From Musa acuminata AAA Group (lineage: Eukaryota; Streptophyta; Magnoliopsida; Zingiberales; Musaceae): a stretch of DNA of 64,000 nucleotides. The position numbers and the translations under genes were made by a program. Shown here in pieces: positions 62,071 through 64,000 of the stretch. The number at the start of each line of letters is the position of its first letter. Position 1 is the stretch's first letter. The stretch lies in NCBI RefSeq assembly GCF_036884655.1, contig NC_088357.1, positions 44,045,501-44,109,500 of the forward strand, given 5' to 3'. The notes under the pieces are model-generated. The model saw only the letters and a program-made list of their open reading frames with translations. It did no database searches and was not told where the DNA came from.

Positions 62071-62879
62071 TGTTATTTTGTAAAATTCATCAGTTCATAT
62101 ATAATGTTTTCATAATGTCCGAATACGAAAAATATTTTCCGATAATTATTAAGATATTTTACTTTTAGGTACGTTCATGTAATCGAGTTCGATCTATCTC
62201 ACCTTATCCCCTATGGATCCCATCAACCTGCAATCACATAAAGAGACAGGTAAGTATTAAAGAACATATAAAAAAGAAAAAAGGGAGGGAGGGAGCGAGT
62301 AACTGCGCAGCAGCTAAAATCATGCCGTCTGTCAGTTCATGGCGGAAGCTAGCTCACGCCGTCAAAGGTACCGTGAGAGAGTAGACCGCGTCAGAGACCA
62401 GACGACACCACCCCGTACGTCCATCAACTCTCGCTCTCTCTCTCGCACAGCTCGGTGGACACGACTCCCTGACACACCCCGTCACGGGCCGAACGTCACC
62501 GTAACGGCGTCCCGCTCCGTCTCGCTTAACCGCCTACGTGCCCCACTCAGGGGTTCGTTCACTCGCTGTTACTAACGGCCGTCAGCTCCGTCACCTGGCG
62601 CCACTGTACTGTCACCTCCGCAGACGGCCGGTGTCACCTTACGCATCATTAGATGCAGTCATGCAAGCGACCACTCTCTCGCCTATTTCTGTCTCTCACG
62701 CACACCCCCTCCGTCTCCCTTGGTGCTTTCCTCACTCCCTCCTTTCTTCTGATTCCGTGGCCAGTAACGCAACCCAGCTGATGCCTTATTCCCTTCGGGC
62801 TCGTATGCTCCCTCCTTTTATCGTCTGCTACGGATAGCAGAAACACAGAGAACAAACCAAAGCGAAGAGAGGGAGGAGA
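62071..62879 (+). promoter_or_regulatory. Upstream and 5' UTR region of the CLV1-like gene
   Basis: 62330-62660 is GC-rich with many short CGT and CCGTCA words and no supported gene. 62660-62879 is pyrimidine-rich, ending in a purine-rich leader (gaagagagggaggaga) immediately before the start codon. No clear TATA box is seen. Confidence 0.45.
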
Positions 62880-64000
62880 ATGAAGGCACACCTGAGCCTA
62901 CTCGTACTCTTCTCCGTTGCCTTCCTCTTCTTCTTGGCTACTTCAGATGGCGATGCAGATCTCGAAGCTTTGATTAAGCTGAAGGCTGCCCTGGTGGCGC
63001 CCGGTAGCTCCGCCCTCGGCAACTGGGACCCCGCATCCGCGGACTACTGCTCCTTCTCCGGCGTCGCCTGTGACGAAAACTCCCGCGTCGTCGCGCTCAA
63101 CTTCACTGGCGTCCAGCTCAACGGCACGCTACCGCCGGAGATCGGCATCCTCAGCGGCCTCGTCAACCTAACTGTGTCCTGCTCCGGCGTCGTTGGCCCT
63201 CTCCCGATGGAGCTAGCTGCGCTCCCCTCCCTCCGCCTGCTCAACGTCTCGAACAACAACTTCAGCGGCGCGTTTCCCCACGTCGGACCCGGCGGGTTCC
63301 CGACGCTGGAGGTCATCGACGCCTACAACAACAACTTCTCCGGCCGGCTCCCGCTGGGCCTGGCGGCGGCCCCGCGCCTCCGGTACCTCCACCTCGGTGG
63401 CAACTATTTCAACGGGACGATCCCGAAGGAATACTCTGACATCAAGAACCTCGAGTACCTCGGTCTCAATGGCAACGCCCTCACCGGCCGAGTCCCCGCC
63501 AGCCTCAGCCGGCTCTCCAAGCTGAAGGAGATGTACATCGGGTACTACAATATGTACGTGGGTGGGATACCGCCGGAGTTGGGGATGTTGTCGTCGTTAG
63601 TCCGGCTCGACATGGCGGGATGCGGTCTCTCCGGCCCAATTCCGGCGAGCCTCGGCAGCTTGAAGCATCTCGACACACTCTTTCTCCAGATCAACCGGCT
63701 CTCCGGCTCCATCCCGCCGGAGCTCGGCGGACTCAGCATGTTGGAATCTCTGGACCTCTCCATCAACGAGCTGACGGGCGAAGTACCAGAGAGCTTCGCT
63801 GAGCTGAAGGAGCTCAAGCTGTTGAGCCTCTTCCGCAACCACATCCGGGGCGCCATCCCGCCGTTCGTCGCGGAACTCCCGAATCTCGAGGTTCTCGAGC
63901 TGTGGGAGAACAACTTCACCATGCAGCTCCCGGAATCGCTGGGTCGGAACGGTCGGCTCCTCAAGCTGGACGTGGCGTCGAATCGGATCACCGGGACGAT
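62880..64000 (+). CDS. CLAVATA1-like LRR receptor kinase, 5' part (3' end outside window)
   Basis: Leucine-rich-repeat receptor-like kinase; CLV1 and its relatives perceive CLE peptides and control meristem size, which is the family role and inferred here. The frame is open from ATG at 62880 to the window end (373 codons). A signal peptide occupies about residues 1-22 (SLLVLFSVAFLFFLA). The N-terminal cap follows: ALIKLKAAL, then NWDPASADYCSFSGVACD with the paired cysteines. About a dozen 24-residue LRRs follow from about residue 70, with IPxELGxLSxL spacing. The segment YVGGIPPELGMLSSLVRLDMAGCGLSG is typical of the CLV1/FON1/BAM group. Transmembrane and kinase domains lie beyond the window. 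Codons are very GC-rich, as for plastocyanin. Whether it is the CLV1 ortholog or a BAM-type relative cannot be settled here. Confidence 0.92.
   Translation, partial: MKAHLSLLVLFSVAFLFFLATSDGDADLEALIKLKAALVAPGSSALGNWDPASADYCSFSGVACDENSRVVALNFTGVQLNGTLPPEIGILSGLVNLTVSCSGVVGPLPMELAALPSLRLLNVSNNNFSGAFPHVGPGGFPTLEVIDAYNNNFSGRLPLGLAAAPRLRYLHLGGNYFNGTIPKEYSDIKNLEYLGLNGNALTGRVPASLSRLSKLKEMYIGYYNMYVGGIPPELGMLSSLVRLDMAGCGLSGPIPASLGSLKHLDTLFLQINRLSGSIPPELGGLSMLESLDLSINELTGEVPESFAELKELKLLSLFRNHIRGAIPPFVAELPNLEVLELWENNFTMQLPESLGRNGRLLKLDVASNRITGT

Noticed and set aside
62339..62575. 78-codon Arg/Ser/Thr-rich open frame upstream of the CLV1-like gene
   Set aside because: Composition-driven, no domain, and in the presumed promoter.

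Overview
This is a plant nuclear genome window. Split genes with GT-AG introns, dense LTR-retrotransposon remnants, long (TA)n tracts and nuclear genes for plastid proteins all point that way. Strongly GC-rich plastocyanin and receptor-kinase exons inside an AT-rich background suggest a commelinid monocot, perhaps a banana relative; that lineage is an inference, not a demonstration.

Seven protein genes can be assembled exon by exon. (1) 3-6788 (+), the 3' part of a clade-D type PP2C phosphatase. (2) 7713-8222 (-), intronless plastocyanin precursor. (3) 12205-15785 (+), a membrane-anchored dual-specificity phosphatase. (4) 20979-31579 (-), plastidic triosephosphate isomerase in nine exons. (5) 34216-37580 (+), a BIG BROTHER-related RING E3 ubiquitin ligase in seven exons. 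(6) 48426-53136 (-), a NIPA-type magnesium transporter in nine exons. (7) 62880-64000 (+), the 5' part of a CLAVATA1-like LRR receptor kinase, cut by the window end. In all four genes for which every exon is present, the exon phases close without error, giving 262, 309, 261 and 333 residues for genes 3 to 6.

Between the genes the window is mostly transposon debris. The clearest structure is a three-level nest at 38174-47540. An old LTR element with no recognisable coding capacity carries a Copia element at 40124-45342 (TSD CAAAG), and the 5' LTR of that Copia carries a 1.57-kb solo LTR at 43719-45290 (TSD ATAAC). A truncated, inverted relative of the outer element lies at 18119-20740. Its sequence runs continuously through the point where the Copia is inserted in the other copy. 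A second Copia remnant is at 55880-57060. Both Copia remnants have lost most of reverse transcriptase.

Other non-genic structure: a fold-back repeat array inside a PP2C intron (4203-4850), a fold-back element inside the DSP intron (13598-13880), an exact-period 120-bp tandem triplet (10436-10791), a 0.55-kb punctuated (TA)n array (32552-33102), and degenerate minisatellites near 16560, 17770, 54770 and 60340.

The genes do not form one pathway; this is an ordinary chromosome segment with photosynthesis and carbon metabolism genes (plastocyanin, TPI), signalling genes (PP2C, DSP, CLV1-like), a ubiquitin ligase and a transporter. I found no previously undescribed multi-gene system. The most unusual items are the intronic hairpin array and an unexplained exon-like stretch in the first PP2C intron.
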